Source of the DNA: Gymnogyps californianus
Lineage: Eukaryota > Chordata > Aves > Accipitriformes > Cathartidae
Length of the DNA stretch: 64,000 nucleotides
Assembly (NCBI RefSeq): GCF_018139145.2
Contig: NC_059479.1
Location: 1,054,001-1,118,000 of the forward strand
Direction of reading: 5' to 3'
The notes under the pieces were generated by a model. It had not been told where the DNA came from, did no database searches, and worked only from the letters and a program-made list of their open reading frames with translations. Positions 11,511-23,921 of the stretch are shown one piece after another (the stretch's first letter is position 1; the number at the start of each line of letters is the position of its first letter). Made by a program: the position numbers and the translations under genes.

Positions 11511-14100
11511 GGAAGGCTTTGGGGTTTAGCACCACAAATCCCCTCTCGCCCGGGCAGCTCAGCCCCCAGCCCCGGGGACGGTGACTCCTGTCCCCGGGTC
11601 CCCGAGGCCGGAGCACACAGACCTGCGAGGGCTCGCGGGAGGAGGCTGGAACAGATTTGCTGACTCTGGGAGCGTTTTGTGTCGATGTCTCAGCTCTGTT
11701 CATTAAAGAGGGAAGAAACGCTTCTCCCTGAACCACCCTCCCCCCATTTCCAGGCCAGGTGTAGACATGATTTATTGCATTGTTTAGTCATTATTCTCAG
11801 TTACCCAATTATGTTTTTTAAAGTTAAAAATGCAAGAACTTTGTTGTGGCTGCATCTGGGAATTCTGCAGCATCTGGAAGATGGTAAGAAAAAAAAACAG
11901 AGGAAACCAAGAACAACAACACCAGCAGCTTCTTGTGTGCTACCTTTCAGCGTATCTCACCACTGGATTGCAGTCGGGGGGATGATAGTGCTCCCCTTGC
12001 CTTGACCCCACGCATTTCCCCGGTGGGTGCCAGAAGCCCGGGCTGACGGCAGTCTGCAGCGGGGCTGCGAGAATCTGGTGCATTTGGTACTACTTAGCAA
12101 AAAGCTTCTGTTATTGCATAAAGCCAGAACAATCACCAGGGAGGTTTCAGCACGAGACAGATAACACTTTGGCTCTGCTGACTCTAACACTTCCCAATGC
12201 TAACTTTTCTAACTCTGCCATAGTGGGTCGTAGACACTGAGTTTTACCAGCAAGGATGGCTTACTTTGGGACGGCTGAAGACAGCAGAGCCTCCAGCTTC
12301 CCACCGTGTCCCTCCATTTACAGAGCACAGCCTTAGAGTAGCCCGTTCCCAAAGGAGGATGACCTTGGAAAGCCGTGCTGTAAGCTCAGCCCTTGAGCAG
12401 TTGGCTCCTGGGAGGCTCAGATGTCCGTAACCTCAGGACAGCATCCTTGCCCCAAGTTATTCTGCCCCTGGTTGACATCAGGTCTCTAAGTTTTCACAGG
12501 GCTGGGGCTGGAAGGGATTAGCAGTCTCCCCACATGCAGCACGGGCAGCAGCGTGATACCCGGTTGCTCTCCAAGCCTGTTCCCTTGTGCGTTCGGATGA
12601 CAGGGCTCCATCACGGAGCCTGCCGTGCTGTAATGAACTCCTCCTGGACTGAAATCTTCCTCTGAGGTCCTGGCTGAGGGCCTTAAAACTTTTTTGGAAG
12701 ATTTCTAATTCCCAAAGCTAAAGCAACTGCTAGGTCCACGTTTAGTTAGACAGGGAATTGCAGCTGGATTCCAGCTCTTGCACATCCAGATCCCAACTCC
12801 AAAGAAGCAGGTATGCCTCTGCATGCCTCCCGCCCAGGCTGCAATCCGTGGGTTCTCACTGGGATGCGAGTGCCTCATCCCGCTGTGCAGGGGATGCCTG
12901 GAGAACCAGCTCCATGGGCTCACTGCAAAAGGTTTTGTTTTCTCCCATGGTAAAAGCACCAGGAGCTCGGGGTCTGCTTGCATGGAAGGTGGAATTACAG
13001 AACAGATTAAAACAGATCCCTAAAGTCTGTCCAACTGGGAGAAAGCCTCTGGTTGCTCTAACTAGCAATGGTAAGGATGTTGGCACTTAGATCTACACTT
13101 TATATTTAAAATCCAGCAGAGAAAGGAACTAATAAAACTATTGCAAGTGTGCACCGCGGGTCAGAGGCTGACACCAGCGTTTCAGAGGTACCCGAAGGCC
13201 CTGGACCCGCATCTTGGCCCCAGCAGCGGTGGCCGAGCATCGCCCCGGCTCTCCTGCAGACCCTTGGGGCACAGAGCCGTGGGTCAGACGAGCCGCACCG
13301 GCCAAGCAGATGCACAGCAGAAGAGCCGTCCAGAGCTGCCCACGCCACGGCTCGCCTGCCAGCTGCCCGGCTCTGCCTGCTTCAGCCTGCGATGCCGCTC
13401 GCACAGACTGATGGATGAGAGGATCTCTATATCCTGCTTTTAAAAGCAAGTGAATTAACTAAAGATGCACGGGCGATGGTCAGATAGTCTGGAGGGCAGA
13501 ATAATGGAACTGACTTGCTCGTGTTGGTGTTTTTGCCTCTAATCTTCCCATGTGAAGCACATTGCATTCTTGCTGCTCAGGCGTTCCTTGGGCGCAGGAT
13601 TATTTTTGCCTGTTTGCTGATGCACAGATTCCTCCCTGCCTGTTTCCAGGTCAGGTCCCAGCGCACGCTGGAGCTCTCCACCCCTTCCCTGCGCTTTCAT
13701 TTTCCCAGCCCAGTCCCTACCTGCCTCCTCTTCTGATTTTTCCCCCTTGGCTGCCCCTCAGCGTGACGGCAAGCACTCGGAGGGCTGCAAGGGGAGCGGG
13801 AGCCCTGGCCGGCCAGCTCCCATCGCCTCCGCCACCTTCTCTGACACCTCCACGTTAGCTACTGTCCAGAGCCCTGGTGCTTTCCATGCCAGCAATCAGG
13901 TGAAAGGCTGGCTGCTGCTAACACCCGGAGGTTTCGACAGGGTTCCTTGCCAGCGCGAGGCTCCGGTTAAATAGCGTCTTAGATTAACACGTTTGGGGTG
14001 GCATGGAAACGTGGGTTTTTTTCCGATTCTGTGCCTCCCCCAGCTCTCGGCATGCTCTGCTTCCCCTGTCATCATCCTGGTGAGCTGAAAATGTCACCCC
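11511..14100. other. Unique sequence, no gene recognised
   Basis: Alternating moderate-GC DNA. A weak resemblance to antisense CR1 near 12500-12520 (GGGCTGGAAGGGATT) is too short to call. Frames at 13138-13449 (-) and 13141-13443 (+) mirror each other on opposite strands, which is typical of GC-rich non-coding DNA. Confidence 0.5.
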
Positions 14101-14104
14101 TGCC

Positions 14105-14400
14105 ACCGAAAACACGTGTGCCTGCAGAGCCAAATGAAGCACCTAATTAGGAGGGGAAAAAGATGGTTTTTTCCTGCCTAACCACCTCATACCCCCAGAA
14201 GTCGGCAATTGATCAGCTCTGTCGATAAGTGCAGAGACCAGCGTCTTGGTTCACAGCCTCTTTACAATTGTAAATGGGCTAAAACTGAATAAAAGGACCC
14301 TAAATCATCTAAATTAAAGCTCTGAGGACAGTGCAGTGCCACAGTCTCACAGCAAATAATCATAATACCACAGCTTTTTTTTTCAGCCCTGATGCTGAAT
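14105..14400. promoter_or_regulatory. AT-rich island with a perfect SOX-type palindrome
   Basis: The perfect palindrome TTTACAATTGTAAA lies at 14271-14284. It contains ACAAT and ATTGT back to back, the layout of a SOX dimer site. Around it are CCTAATTAGG (a 10-bp palindrome with a TAATTA core), CAATTGATCAG and CTAAATCATCTAAATTAAAG. A T-run lies at about 14375-14383. The regulatory role is inference. Confidence 0.3.
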
Positions 14401-17400
14401 TTCGGCCGGGACCCATTTCCCTTGGGTTAGCTGGGAAGTGAGGGGGTCTGGGGAGCTGCAGAGATCTCCTTGGACATTGTACCCCGGCGGCTTAGCAACG
14501 GAGGCTGGTGGCAGCCTGAGCTGGGTTCAACGTTGTCCTTGTCACGCTCCGAGTGGCAGGAGTCCTCTGGCCTTGTCTCATTTGGTGAGCCACAACAAGA
14601 TCCTTCACCTGCCTGCACTTCTCTGCCTGCATTTGCCTACCACTAGCAACTGCGATAAGGCTGAGCTTTTTACTCTGGGTGCATTGGACATCCTTTACCC
14701 TGCAGAAGGGTGAAATACCCTTGCCGTCACCCGCACCACACTGAAATGACCCTATGGCAGGGCGGGGGGGTGTGTGTCTGTCTGTCTGTGTCCTTTTGCT
14801 TTACGTGTGGCTGCTCCTGTGAGACGAGCACAAGGCAACGGGCAGCTTCGAGCCAGCTCCCCCACGTCACCAGGGGACGAGCTGGTGAGCACCAGGTCAT
14901 ACATGGGAAGAAGAGAAATGGCAAAACAACGAACTCAGCACATGGTCCCCTGGAGATACAACCATCAGAAGAACAGTCTGCTCTGGGGAACCACAGTCAG
15001 CAGCCGCCCTTTGCGGCTGTCTTTTCCTTCCAGCGTCCCAGATCCATCCCTCCTCTGGCAGCGAGGGGAGAAATAGCTTCAATAATGTCAAATCTAACCT
15101 TCCTTTAAACTTATTTCAAATCCAGGAGTATTTATTTCCCTCCTCGCTGAGGGACAAGCCGTACCCACGTCTGAATGTTCACGCAGACTTTGTGAATGGC
15201 AGCAGAAACTCTGACCCTAAATTGAAAATATTCCCATCTATGCAATCCAGAGCTCCCCCAAGGAACTGATGCAACCATTTCTTACTCATTCCCCAATTAC
15301 CTTATTACTCCTGCAAGAGCTGGAAAGCCTGTCCTTTCAGGAACGTTGGCCAATCCCCATCCTGAGGGAAAGTCCTAAGGGGATTCTCAGTGTCAGGCAT
15401 TTTCCCTCAATTTGGTAATTCTCTACTAAATGGGGTTTCTTTCAGGTGCTACTTATGCAGGAACAAAAATGTTCATTATGCTGATCACTGAGATGAGAGA
15501 TAAAATATTACCTAGGAAACACAGATTTTGCAATGACAGATCAGACGTTCAAGCTCACGTTTCTGCAGAGAAACAGGGACCGTGCACATGGAACGTGCAT
15601 GGAGGTGGCAACACCTCTGAAACCAATTTCTTCTGTCTTTCCGCGGTAAGACACACTCCTGCACCAAGTGCCAGTTCACAAACCAAAAAAAAATTTAAAT
15701 ACCTCCAGCTTGGACTGTTTTTTGCTTAATTTGTAATACAGGGTTTGATTTGTTAGGTACGGAGCCATTGGCTGTGCTGAGCTACTGTGAGGTGTAGCTG
15801 CCCTGGAGGTGTCCTGGCTGGGAAGAGCCTCTGCGGGCGGGCGGAGGGAGGCGCGGGGGGACAAGGGGTTTGCAGTTGCCCGAGAACATCTGATGACACG
15901 GAGTGAGAAAGGAGAAGCGTTGCTCAAGGGGCTTGGAGAGGAGTGGCGAAATTAAATCCAGCAAAAGCGAATTAGGAATGAATGTCGGGGGGAAAAAAAA
16001 ATAAAATCCTTCCAACGATTCTTGTTGAACTGGAATTGTTTCCCAAATGAATCGGGGACAAACTGTGCCATGGGCTGCCTTGGACAATAGGGAACAATTT
16101 AACAGTGGCTTCAGGCTTGCCTGGTCAAAGCCGAGAGACCCTGTGCCGTTTGCAACCTGCAGATCTCTTCAGGAAGAGGGTGGGATGGCTCTGGTGTCCC
16201 TGGGTCTGCCCCTGCCAGCATGGCTCGGCTCGGCTCGGCTTGGCTCGGCTTGGCGCAGCCCGGGGATGCTCAGAAGCAGCAGCAGCAGGACAGATCTCTC
16301 ATGCCGTAAAATGCCCCAGCTGCTGGGGAGGCATCCCCGGCACGCAGCCCCCTCCAGAGCCCAGCACCCAGCCCAACCTACCCAACTCCCAACGTCTTCA
16401 AGGCGTCGCTGCTTGGGATTTCAGGCTTCCAACACCGCGGCTACTACTCAGCAAGGGAGACTAGGGCTCACTAGCTGACTTTGGTGACATAGCAGTTTTG
16501 CTAGAGGGGGCATGCGATGACTTTTACCAAGGTGAATAGACAGACAGATGTGTAAGGGGTTTCTTTTCCTTTTTTTTCTGCTGCTCTAACTGATTTTTGA
16601 AGGCCTTTTCACAATTGCAACAGAGCAGCCCCAGGAGACAGCCAAGGCTGGTCACAGCCCCGGGGCCAAGGAAAAGCTCTGCCTGCATCGACCCAAGCTG
16701 AACGCAGAAAGCTGTGCACTTTTCCAGCTTTCCTTAGGCTTGTCCCCCCACCCCTTCTGTTTTTGAGGAAAAAGAGGCGGGTGAAAGGAGAAATGGTTTA
16801 AAAAAAAAAAGACAAGGAAACGAGGTGGGAGAAAAATAGAAGCTAGTCACTTGTTAGGAGAAATCCAAAATAAATGGGACGCCATCCAGACTCTTCAAAC
16901 CAGAAATGTGACCTAATTTTCCTTTCCAGCGACGTGCAGGCTGCCTCCCTCAGCAAGAGCTCTCTGCTCAGCAGCGACTGCTTGGCCACCGGTCCTGGGG
17001 ACCCTCAGCTGCTGCAAGCCTGATCCTGCACCCTGCAGCACCCAGCAGCCGGGTGCATGGGCAAGCCTGCAGCAAAGCAGCCCCCGATGCCCGGCGAGAG
17101 CATGGCCAAATACCACTGTAGCCAACAGGGCAGCAAAAAAACCCCAACCCCAATAAAAAAAAAGATAAATTGAACTATGCTGAGTCGCTTCATGGCAAAT
17201 ACAGGGGAAGGAGCGGCCGTGAGTCGCAGGTGAATGATTTCGGCTCTTGGCTCTGTTGTTGGGGGTGCAGAGGGGGAGCAAAGAGGAGGCAATTTCCCCG
17301 TCACCCCAGGACTGCTTGCTCTTGGCATCTGAACACGGGAGCTCAGAGGCCGGCACGACCCTGCTGCCGGCAGGTGAGAGCGGGTCTGGCAAAGGGCTCC

Positions 17401-17430
17401 CACCCCTCCGCACTGAAAGACAGCACGCGG
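14401..17430. other. Unique sequence with small simple repeats
   Basis: No gene recognised. It holds a short GT/(CTGT)n stretch at about 14769-14792, an AT-richer part at 15100-15480, and a 10-A run at 16801. The minus-strand frame at 16913-17572 (219 codons) begins in AT-rich DNA and has no known domain. Confidence 0.5.
16222..16253. repeat. (GGCTC)n pentamer repeat
   Basis: About six GGCTC/GGCTT units in a row. Short and slightly imperfect. Confidence 0.8.
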
Positions 17431-17434
17431 AATA

Positions 17435-17890
17435 GCTGTGCTTTATTTTTCTTAAGAACAAGAAGTGCAAATAGTAATTGTATTGCATTGTGCAAATAGC
17501 AGAACAAACAAAATCCTCAACTTGATAGGAGTACGGGTTGTTGTAACTAGGAAAAAAAAAGATCAAAAACATGTCACACAGGAAAAAGGGTTTCCATTCA
17601 CAAAGAAATCATTATGGTTAATTTAATTCATTGTAGCATTTAATATAGAAAAGCTTTTCTACAGAGACTGGGAAAAAAGCCAACATTTATATATAAATGG
17701 GTTTTATTTTAAAAGCTAATGCAGTGGGCAGGATGCTTCAGGGTTATTTTCTCTCCCTCTTTCTTTCAGCGCATATGCAAAGCTGGTATTGTATCCAAAA
17801 AACAAGGAATTTGCTGCTATCTAAAGTTTACAAATTGCTTTTTTTCAAAAGCACAATTTCATATTCCTTAGAAATGTAAATGATGGGGTT
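17435..17890. promoter_or_regulatory. Long AT-rich island
   Basis: About 450 bp of strongly AT-rich unique DNA. It carries GTGCAAATAG twice (near 17467 and 17491), GGTTAATTTAATTCATTG, TTTATATATAAATGGG and CATATGCAAAG. It could be a conserved non-coding island or the 3' untranslated part of a gene, but I see no polyadenylation context that decides it. Confidence 0.25.
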
Positions 17891-18740
17891 TTTATCTCCT
17901 CACTTTCCATTCTTTCTATTTTTTTAAAGTTACTTATATTAGTATCCAAGGCACTGATTTGCAGAATGGGCTTTAAATATCCTCCCACTGTAATCAGCGC
18001 AGGCATCGGCTGCCATTCATGCAAACGCTTGACAGCCCCAGCTCTTAAAAAGAGATGCATTTTCCGAAATGGCTGAAACGCAGTTAACCTGAGCATGTTC
18101 CTGGAGCGCGCCGGAGAAGGGCATTCGCCGTCAGAGAGTTGTAACCAGAATCAGCTGTATTTGTGCAAGGGACAGATGGTTAGTGAATAACTGGTCTGAT
18201 CAAATACCTTCAGCCATAAAATTGCAGGGGAAGGAAACATATGGCATTACCCACTTGTGCCTTACCGTGTGCTGGACGGGCAGATACGTCCAGCGCTGTA
18301 AGTGCTTAGGCATGTGCTTGGGCTTACTCCTGTGAGTAGCGCCTTTGGTTCGCATGCAGAAAGCAGCAAGTGCTGGGAACCGGGGTCAGGTCGCGCAGGT
18401 TTCATCCACCCAACGCGCAGGCAGAGAGAGCCTCCCCCCCCCGCACTGCCTGCCGTCCCCACGGCTCAGCCGCCCCGGCGCTGCCTCGCAGGCTCTGTGC
18501 CCCTGGCAGTCCTCGGCCGAGCCGCTGCGGCTGGCCGTCAGTGCGTGGTCTAACCGCTGCTTCGTGGTTATTCTCGGAGGCAGACCTGCGCTTGAGGTGG
18601 AGCCAGGCTGGAACGCCTCGCTGAGCCAGCTCTGCTCTCTCGCACCGGAGAAGCACGGGGCGAAGCCCTCCCGAGCGGCAGCTCCTCCACGTCCCCAGGC
18701 CGTCATCTCTGTGCTTGGCTAGCCTTCTTGGCTTTCCCAG
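17891..18740. other. Unique sequence, no gene recognised
   Basis: The left part is AT-rich (17891-18000). The right part (18360-18700) is GC-rich with several overlapping frames on both strands and no known domain. Confidence 0.5.
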
Positions 18741-18744
18741 TTTC

Positions 18745-18965
18745 TACCCTGATTTTCCCTTGCTGCCATTTAAGCCCATTATTTCCAGGTCCATAATGGA
18801 TAGAACGATTCACCTCCTCTCTTCTTCAGCCTCCTTTTACGTATTTGAAGACCAGCATCTCATCGCCCCTCGGATCTATCCTCTCTAGACTAAATAGACG
18901 CAAAGCTTTCAGCACAGGTCATCTTTCTGAGACCTCCTGATGGCTCTCACTGCTTGACACTACCT
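18745..18965 (-). mobile_element. Ancient CR1 LINE fragment
   Basis: Read on the plus strand it is antisense CR1. It has 'CCTCCTTTTACGTATTTGAAG', then 'ATCTCATCGCCCCTC', 'CTCTCTAGACTAAATAGACG' and 'CAGGTCATCTTTCTGAGACC', all in the family order. Divergence is high and there is no intact 3' tail, so it is an old relic like the one at 3075-3350. The ends are approximate. Confidence 0.7.
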
Positions 18966-19164
18966 GCATCCTCCTCACCCCAGCAGGCAACTGGTGCCGG
19001 TGGCAAATCAGCCCTTAAAGGTCCTTGCCACCTCTGCATCTCCTGCCAGGGCAGGATCCCAGCTGGATCTTTATTTTCCTTCCCTTCCTCTAAGATATTC
19101 CATTAGGGGATGTCAAGCTATTCACAAATATCAACAAATGCAGCCACATCACATCTGTGGAGCA

Positions 19165-19265
19165 GGGAAAATTATCCCACAGAGGAAGCAGCTCAGCAGA
19201 AAACCAAGCAACAGCAAGGTGAAACAACTTGACCAAGGTCACCTAAAGTGGGGAATGCCAGCCAG
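19165..19265 (-). mobile_element. Probable MIR SINE fragment
   Basis: The plus strand shows ATTATCCCACAGAGGAAG, a short insertion, then AAGGTGAAACAACTTGACC followed by AAGGTCACCTAAAGTGG and GAATGCCAGCC. This follows the antisense MIR core (ttatcccc..acagatgagga..ggttaagtaacttgcccaaggtcac..agtggcagagcc). MIR is an ancient amniote SINE, and diverged copies persist in birds. Confidence 0.5.
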
Positions 19266-21442
19266 CGCACTCCTAAAAAACCCCACGCTTTAATATATAC
19301 CTCTAATCATCCCTTTGCAGAAATAGCTATTTTCTTTGTAAAATGCCAACTGCTATTAAATCCCTCCCTGGACTTCTTAGCCCTGAAATTGCATACGTTA
19401 CCCTCTACTGGTGCTCGGGGCTTTGTTCTGGTTGTATCAGCTGGCAAGACAATTCTCCTCATTTGGAAGCATTTGCATAAAGCCAGCGCTGATTGCTGAT
19501 GAGTTTCGTCTCCACTGCGACTCCGACTTGAGCACCTGTTCTTCAGGCCTGGGCTTGTTTCTGCTGCAGTCAAAGGCAGCTTGGCCATTAACTTCAAAGC
19601 ACGCGGGATAGGGCCCTCTATCAAAGCAAATGAAATGCAAAGTTTGGAAAGCATGCTGGAACCGCTACGTTTTTACCCAGATCCCTGATTTATTACCCCC
19701 GATGTCTGTAACTGTTCAGGACCGGAGTTCCTGTTCAGACCTATACTTTTCTATGCCAGTAGCTTTGGCTTTTCAGCAAGAAAGCTTTCTCACTGGATTA
19801 TGCAAATACACGGCGCATTGTCATTCTCTGTTTGCGTTAAGTTCACCTCCCCTCTGGTTTGATTAATACGCCCTCTCCCCCACATGCTTGCTCTAATATG
19901 TTTGTTTTAGGGATGGGCAAATGAGCTGGGAATGAGAAAAATGAAATTGAACCTTCACCCAAAACTTGAAGTGGGTGGTTTGGAAAAAAAAAAAACCCAC
20001 AACAGAATGAATAAGTCTTTAAACCACACAAATAGTTCCCTTGTTGGTGCAGGAGAGAGAGTCTGGGCCCCAAAAATGATGAAATACCATGTCCTTTTCT
20101 GTTTCCAGAAGCACTCCATTCGGCTCGCCACAGCTCCTACCCCCAGGCCAGTCTCCTGCAGCAGGATCAGTGTTGGCGGGGGGGATGCAACCGGCCCTGG
20201 ATGCTGCCAGTGGTTCGAGCCCAAAGCGATGCAGACCTGCACTGAGCACAGCGCACCAGCTCGTGCTTCGGCTGCAGCGGCCGCTCCAGCCCCGGCCCTG
20301 GGGACGCGGTTTCAAGGCGCGCAGAGCCGGCGACACAGGCGGCTCAGGAAATGCCAAAAAACTGCTCTGGAGAGCCCGGTCTCTTGGGATTGATGCCAGG
20401 CAATCCCAAGTGCCCAAATCAGCTTGGAGAAACGCCTCTGAAGCCCTGTGTAGCTCAGGACTGCAGAGAAGCAGAGTGCTGCAGCAGGGATTGGGGGCTC
20501 TGGCAGGACCGTGCCGGGATAGCCGGGTACCGGTGCTGGCCTGGAGGCACCGCAGGATGGGCAGTTCGGGGTGCTGCAGAGCACAGCGGGCTGGTTTCCC
20601 CGAGCATGGCCGCCTTGCAAAGGCAGGCAGGCCTTGGGAGGTGACCGTGGGGCTTCACCGCGAGCTGCAAAAGGCCGGTGCCTGGTCTGAAAAGGCTTTG
20701 TCCCATCCGGGGCTGAGCGCGGAGCCCGCGGCACAGGCCAGTGCCGTCCCGGCCAAAACTGGGCACTGCTGGAGGGATCGCGCCGAGATGAGCGCGCCGC
20801 GGGCGCCTGGCGGCTTGCCAAATCGCTGGTCACATCTCCCGTTTTAAATCGCACTGCGATTTGTTTGGAAGAACCTGTCAGAGGCTGGCAGGTTTCCCAC
20901 CGCTGATGAAAGGAGCTAAGGATGTCTGAGAGCTTCACGAGGTGATACAGCCATTAAGGCATCATGACAGACTCAGCACAGAGGCACTAAAAACACACCG
21001 AGATTGGCAGCTCTGGTGCCTGAAACTAAACAAGAAACGCAAAATAAACTGAAGGCTGTGCGACGGTGTGTGTGAGCACGCTCGCGTGTGTGCATGTGCA
21101 TGCTCGGGAAGTCAGCGTCCCTTCTCACTTCCCCTGACAGCTTTGAACTTGAAGTAAGATGTAAGCAAACAGAAAGGGTGCAAGCCTTCGTTCGCGGTCC
21201 CGTTCATGAATTATAAAGGGCCATTCATAGACGCGCTTTTATTCTCTTTAAAATGAATTTTGCGCTGCTGAAAGGCGGGCTGACAGCCGCGGAGACGGAA
21301 GCCCTCTGTTTATCCTTGGCGCAGGTACAGCCCAGGTGAAGGGGTTGCAACCTCCCCGCCGCACCTCCTGCCTGTCACAGCAGCGGCGTCCCGGCAGGGC
21401 ACCAGCACCTGCCTGTGCCCTGGGACCCGAACTCATCCGCAC
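19266..21442. other. Unique sequence; GC-rich, CpG-containing block at 20150-20840
   Basis: No gene recognised. The block at about 20150-20840 is GC-rich and has a fair number of CpG steps. It holds opposing frames of 252 (+, 20089-20847) and 208 (-, 20312-20938) codons that cover each other, so neither is accepted. A GT-rich stretch lies at 21063-21106. Confidence 0.5.
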
Positions 21443-21650
21443 GGTGCAGGGTGCTGCGCAGGGTGCAGCGCGGAGGTGCAGGGTGCAGCGCAGGGGTGCA
21501 GGGTGCAGTGCAGGGGTGCAGAGTGCGGTGCAGGGTGCAGCGCAGGGTGCAGCGCAGGGATGCAGGCTGTAGTGCAGGGGTGCAGAGTGCAGTGCAGGGT
21601 GCAGCACAGGGTGCAGCGCAGGGATGCAGGCTGTAGTGCAGGGATGCAGG
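21443..21650. repeat. GGTGCAG-type minisatellite with a 64-bp higher-order repeat
   Basis: About 200 bp of tandem GGTGCAG(C/T)GCA-like units of roughly 10-12 bp. A larger period is visible: the block starting GCAGCGCAGGGATGCAGG occurs at 21549 and again at 21613, exactly 64 bases apart. Frames on both strands translate to Cys/Ala/Gln/His repeats and are artefacts of the array. Confidence 0.85.
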
Positions 21651-23575
21651 ACACAGCTCAAGCTAGCTGCTTGGGAGATCTTTTCCCAGCCCAGACAGGC
21701 AGCAGCAGCGGCCAAGAAACAGGCTCAGGAGCTTTGGCACATGTTACGAATGAGGGACATGAGGTCTTCAGCCGCTTTCTGTGCTGGCTAGGCAGGGGCT
21801 CCCACCACACTCTTGCTTTGCTGCGAAAGGCACCTCCGAAGACCGGAGGAAGGAGCGAAGCCCACAGGTTACTCTCTTTCCCCTCATCACATCTCAGATC
21901 TGCGCTCAAGAGCCCTCTCTTGCAGCACAGAGCAGAGCTTTGCTCCCTGGCCATTGTCACTGCAGAGGTGTGAGGTCCCCGGAGAGGCTGTGCGCTGTGA
22001 GGAGCATCCCGGCCCTGGAGAAGTCAGCAAGAGAGAGGAGGAGGTTTGGGGGAAATCCAGTGCCGCTGATCTCCAGCATCCCGAATGAGGCCACTATGAC
22101 AGTGGCTTGGCAATTAGCTCGTTATAGCTTGTTTAAGGAGATAAATTAATCCCTTTTCTTTCCATTCTGGCTTTCCAGCCTGTAGAGAGGGCACTTAGTG
22201 TTTTGGCTTTTGTCTGTACTTTTGCAGCCTAAACACTTCCTAAGGGCAGAAAGAAAGAAGTGGAGCCTATCTGGTCATCTTTCTTCTCCTGGGGAGCGAG
22301 ACAGCTCAGAAAAGCACCGGGGATGCTGAGCATCGAACTCACCTTCCCATCCAGGCCCACACCAAGGCTGTCCAGGCGGAGCAGCTCTGTCCCCAGCCCC
22401 AGGTCCCTGTGCCGTGCCATGGGTGATGGGCAATGCCTCCTCCTCCCCGTGCCCCTGCGGGGAGCAGGCACACGGAGGGGACCGAGAGCTCATGTCACTT
22501 TTATACCTTGGCTAAACATCTCCCTGCGGGCGATGTTTGTCATCGGAGCAGCTCATCCTTATTCACTTCAACAAAGTCTTTGCTTAAGCAATATCCCGCA
22601 ATGGTAAACTTCCTATGTGTTGTTAAAATACCAGGTCCTTCATCTGCCTGAAGTGGCTTCCCTTTTAATTTCACTGAGTGCTCCCTCACTGTTGAATTAG
22701 ATGAAAAGTGAAGTGAAACCCGGCTGACGTCCTTAGCCTCATTTATCTTTTATACTCGCAGCACATTCGCTCTTGCACCTTCTCCCTTCGGGAGGTCTCT
22801 GCTTTTAACTTCTGCTGCTCTGGCTCCTGCACCTCCAGACTGCGCCGTGAGCTGCCAGGCTGGGGTGAGCCCGTGGCCTGTCCAGGCTGAAAGCTCCTGA
22901 AGAGCTCATCTTGGCGGCTCCTGGGAGACAGGGGGAAGAAATCCCGTCTCCACAAAACAAACCAACCTGTTGCTCTCACGAGACTTTTGCCGTTCAAATG
23001 AATTATGAATGCAGATCCTAACTGTTGCAGGTGGGGTTTGAATAAAACTCTGCTCCATGCCCTGTGTAGGGTTGTGCTGGTAGTGCCCGGTGCTGGATCT
23101 GGAGCATCTCTCGGCTCACCCAGGCTTGGGGGATGCGTGTGGCTGCATCTGCTTTCTCCAGGGACCCAGCCTGAGGCACACCAACCTGATGCTCTGATTA
23201 AATGGTTTGAGTCACGTTTCCCGAGCCTCCCGCAAAGCGGTCGCTTTGTGCGAGTGAAGACAGCAGGAAACACAGGGCGAGACGGTGGGAGCGATGCAGG
23301 GAGATGGGCGCAGGGCTCACAGGCAGGAAAGGGAAAAAAGAGGTTCCACCCCCCGTCTCCCTGCAGCCAGGGCTGGCTCCGCAAAGCATTAGCTAAACAT
23401 TCCTGGCCCCGGCCCCCCAGCCATAATTAATAAACTCAAAGGAAATTAAACCACAAGAAGAAAAAAATCAAAACAACAAAACAAACAGAACCAACCCAAA
23501 CTGCATCACGTGAGGCGGGGGGGAAGCAGGCACCCACAGCCCAGCAAGACTGTCAGAGGTAATTGCAGTCACAGG
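21651..23575. other. Unique sequence, no gene recognised
   Basis: Moderate-GC DNA. The minus-strand frame 22743-23384 (213 codons) has no known domain and is overlapped by 23005-23430 on the plus strand. An A-rich low-complexity stretch lies at 23450-23500. Confidence 0.5.
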
Positions 23576-23579
23576 ACGA

Positions 23580-23710
23580 GAGGCTAAAACAGCATGAAAT
23601 GAATCAGTTTAACAGATATTAAATTTGCAAGCCCCGGGCGACAGGACTCCATTCAGTTTATTTGCATTAATCAGGTCAGGGGAGTAACCTTGGTTTTTTC
23701 TTCCAGGAGT
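23580..23710. promoter_or_regulatory. AT-rich island with a POU octamer
   Basis: A perfect octamer ATTTGCAT at 23660-23667 overlaps GCATTAATCA, so POU and homeodomain-like sites share bases. Upstream are GAATCAGTTTAACAG and GATATTAAATTTGC. The neighbouring DNA is GC-rich. Function is inferred. Confidence 0.27.
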
Positions 23711-23921
23711 TATCGTCAGCCTTTATTTGTTTCTCATGTGAAAGTATCACCAGGGATAAACACAACCTGGGAGAGGGCTGTGAAGCCCGTGCCACATCTC
23801 ACCCTTGCCGGGAAGACCAGCTCAGCCTCTGCCTAAGCCGTGGCTTGCCGGTGGCATGGGCACGGTCTGGCGTGGGCTCAGGAAGGTGGGCTGGCCACCC
23901 TCCCTGCCCTGGTAGACACCT

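Noticed and set aside
12480..12680. Possible ancient CR1 near GGGCTGGAAGGGATT
   Set aside because: Only about 15 bases resemble CR1; the rest does not follow the family order.
20089..20847. 252-codon open frame on the plus strand opposite a 208-codon frame on the minus strand
   Set aside because: Opposing long frames over the same GC-rich block are typical of stop-poor non-coding sequence; neither shows a domain.
21336..21973. Possible CRISPR-like short repeats
   Set aside because: The repeats are contiguous GGTGCAG units with no unique spacers; this is a minisatellite.
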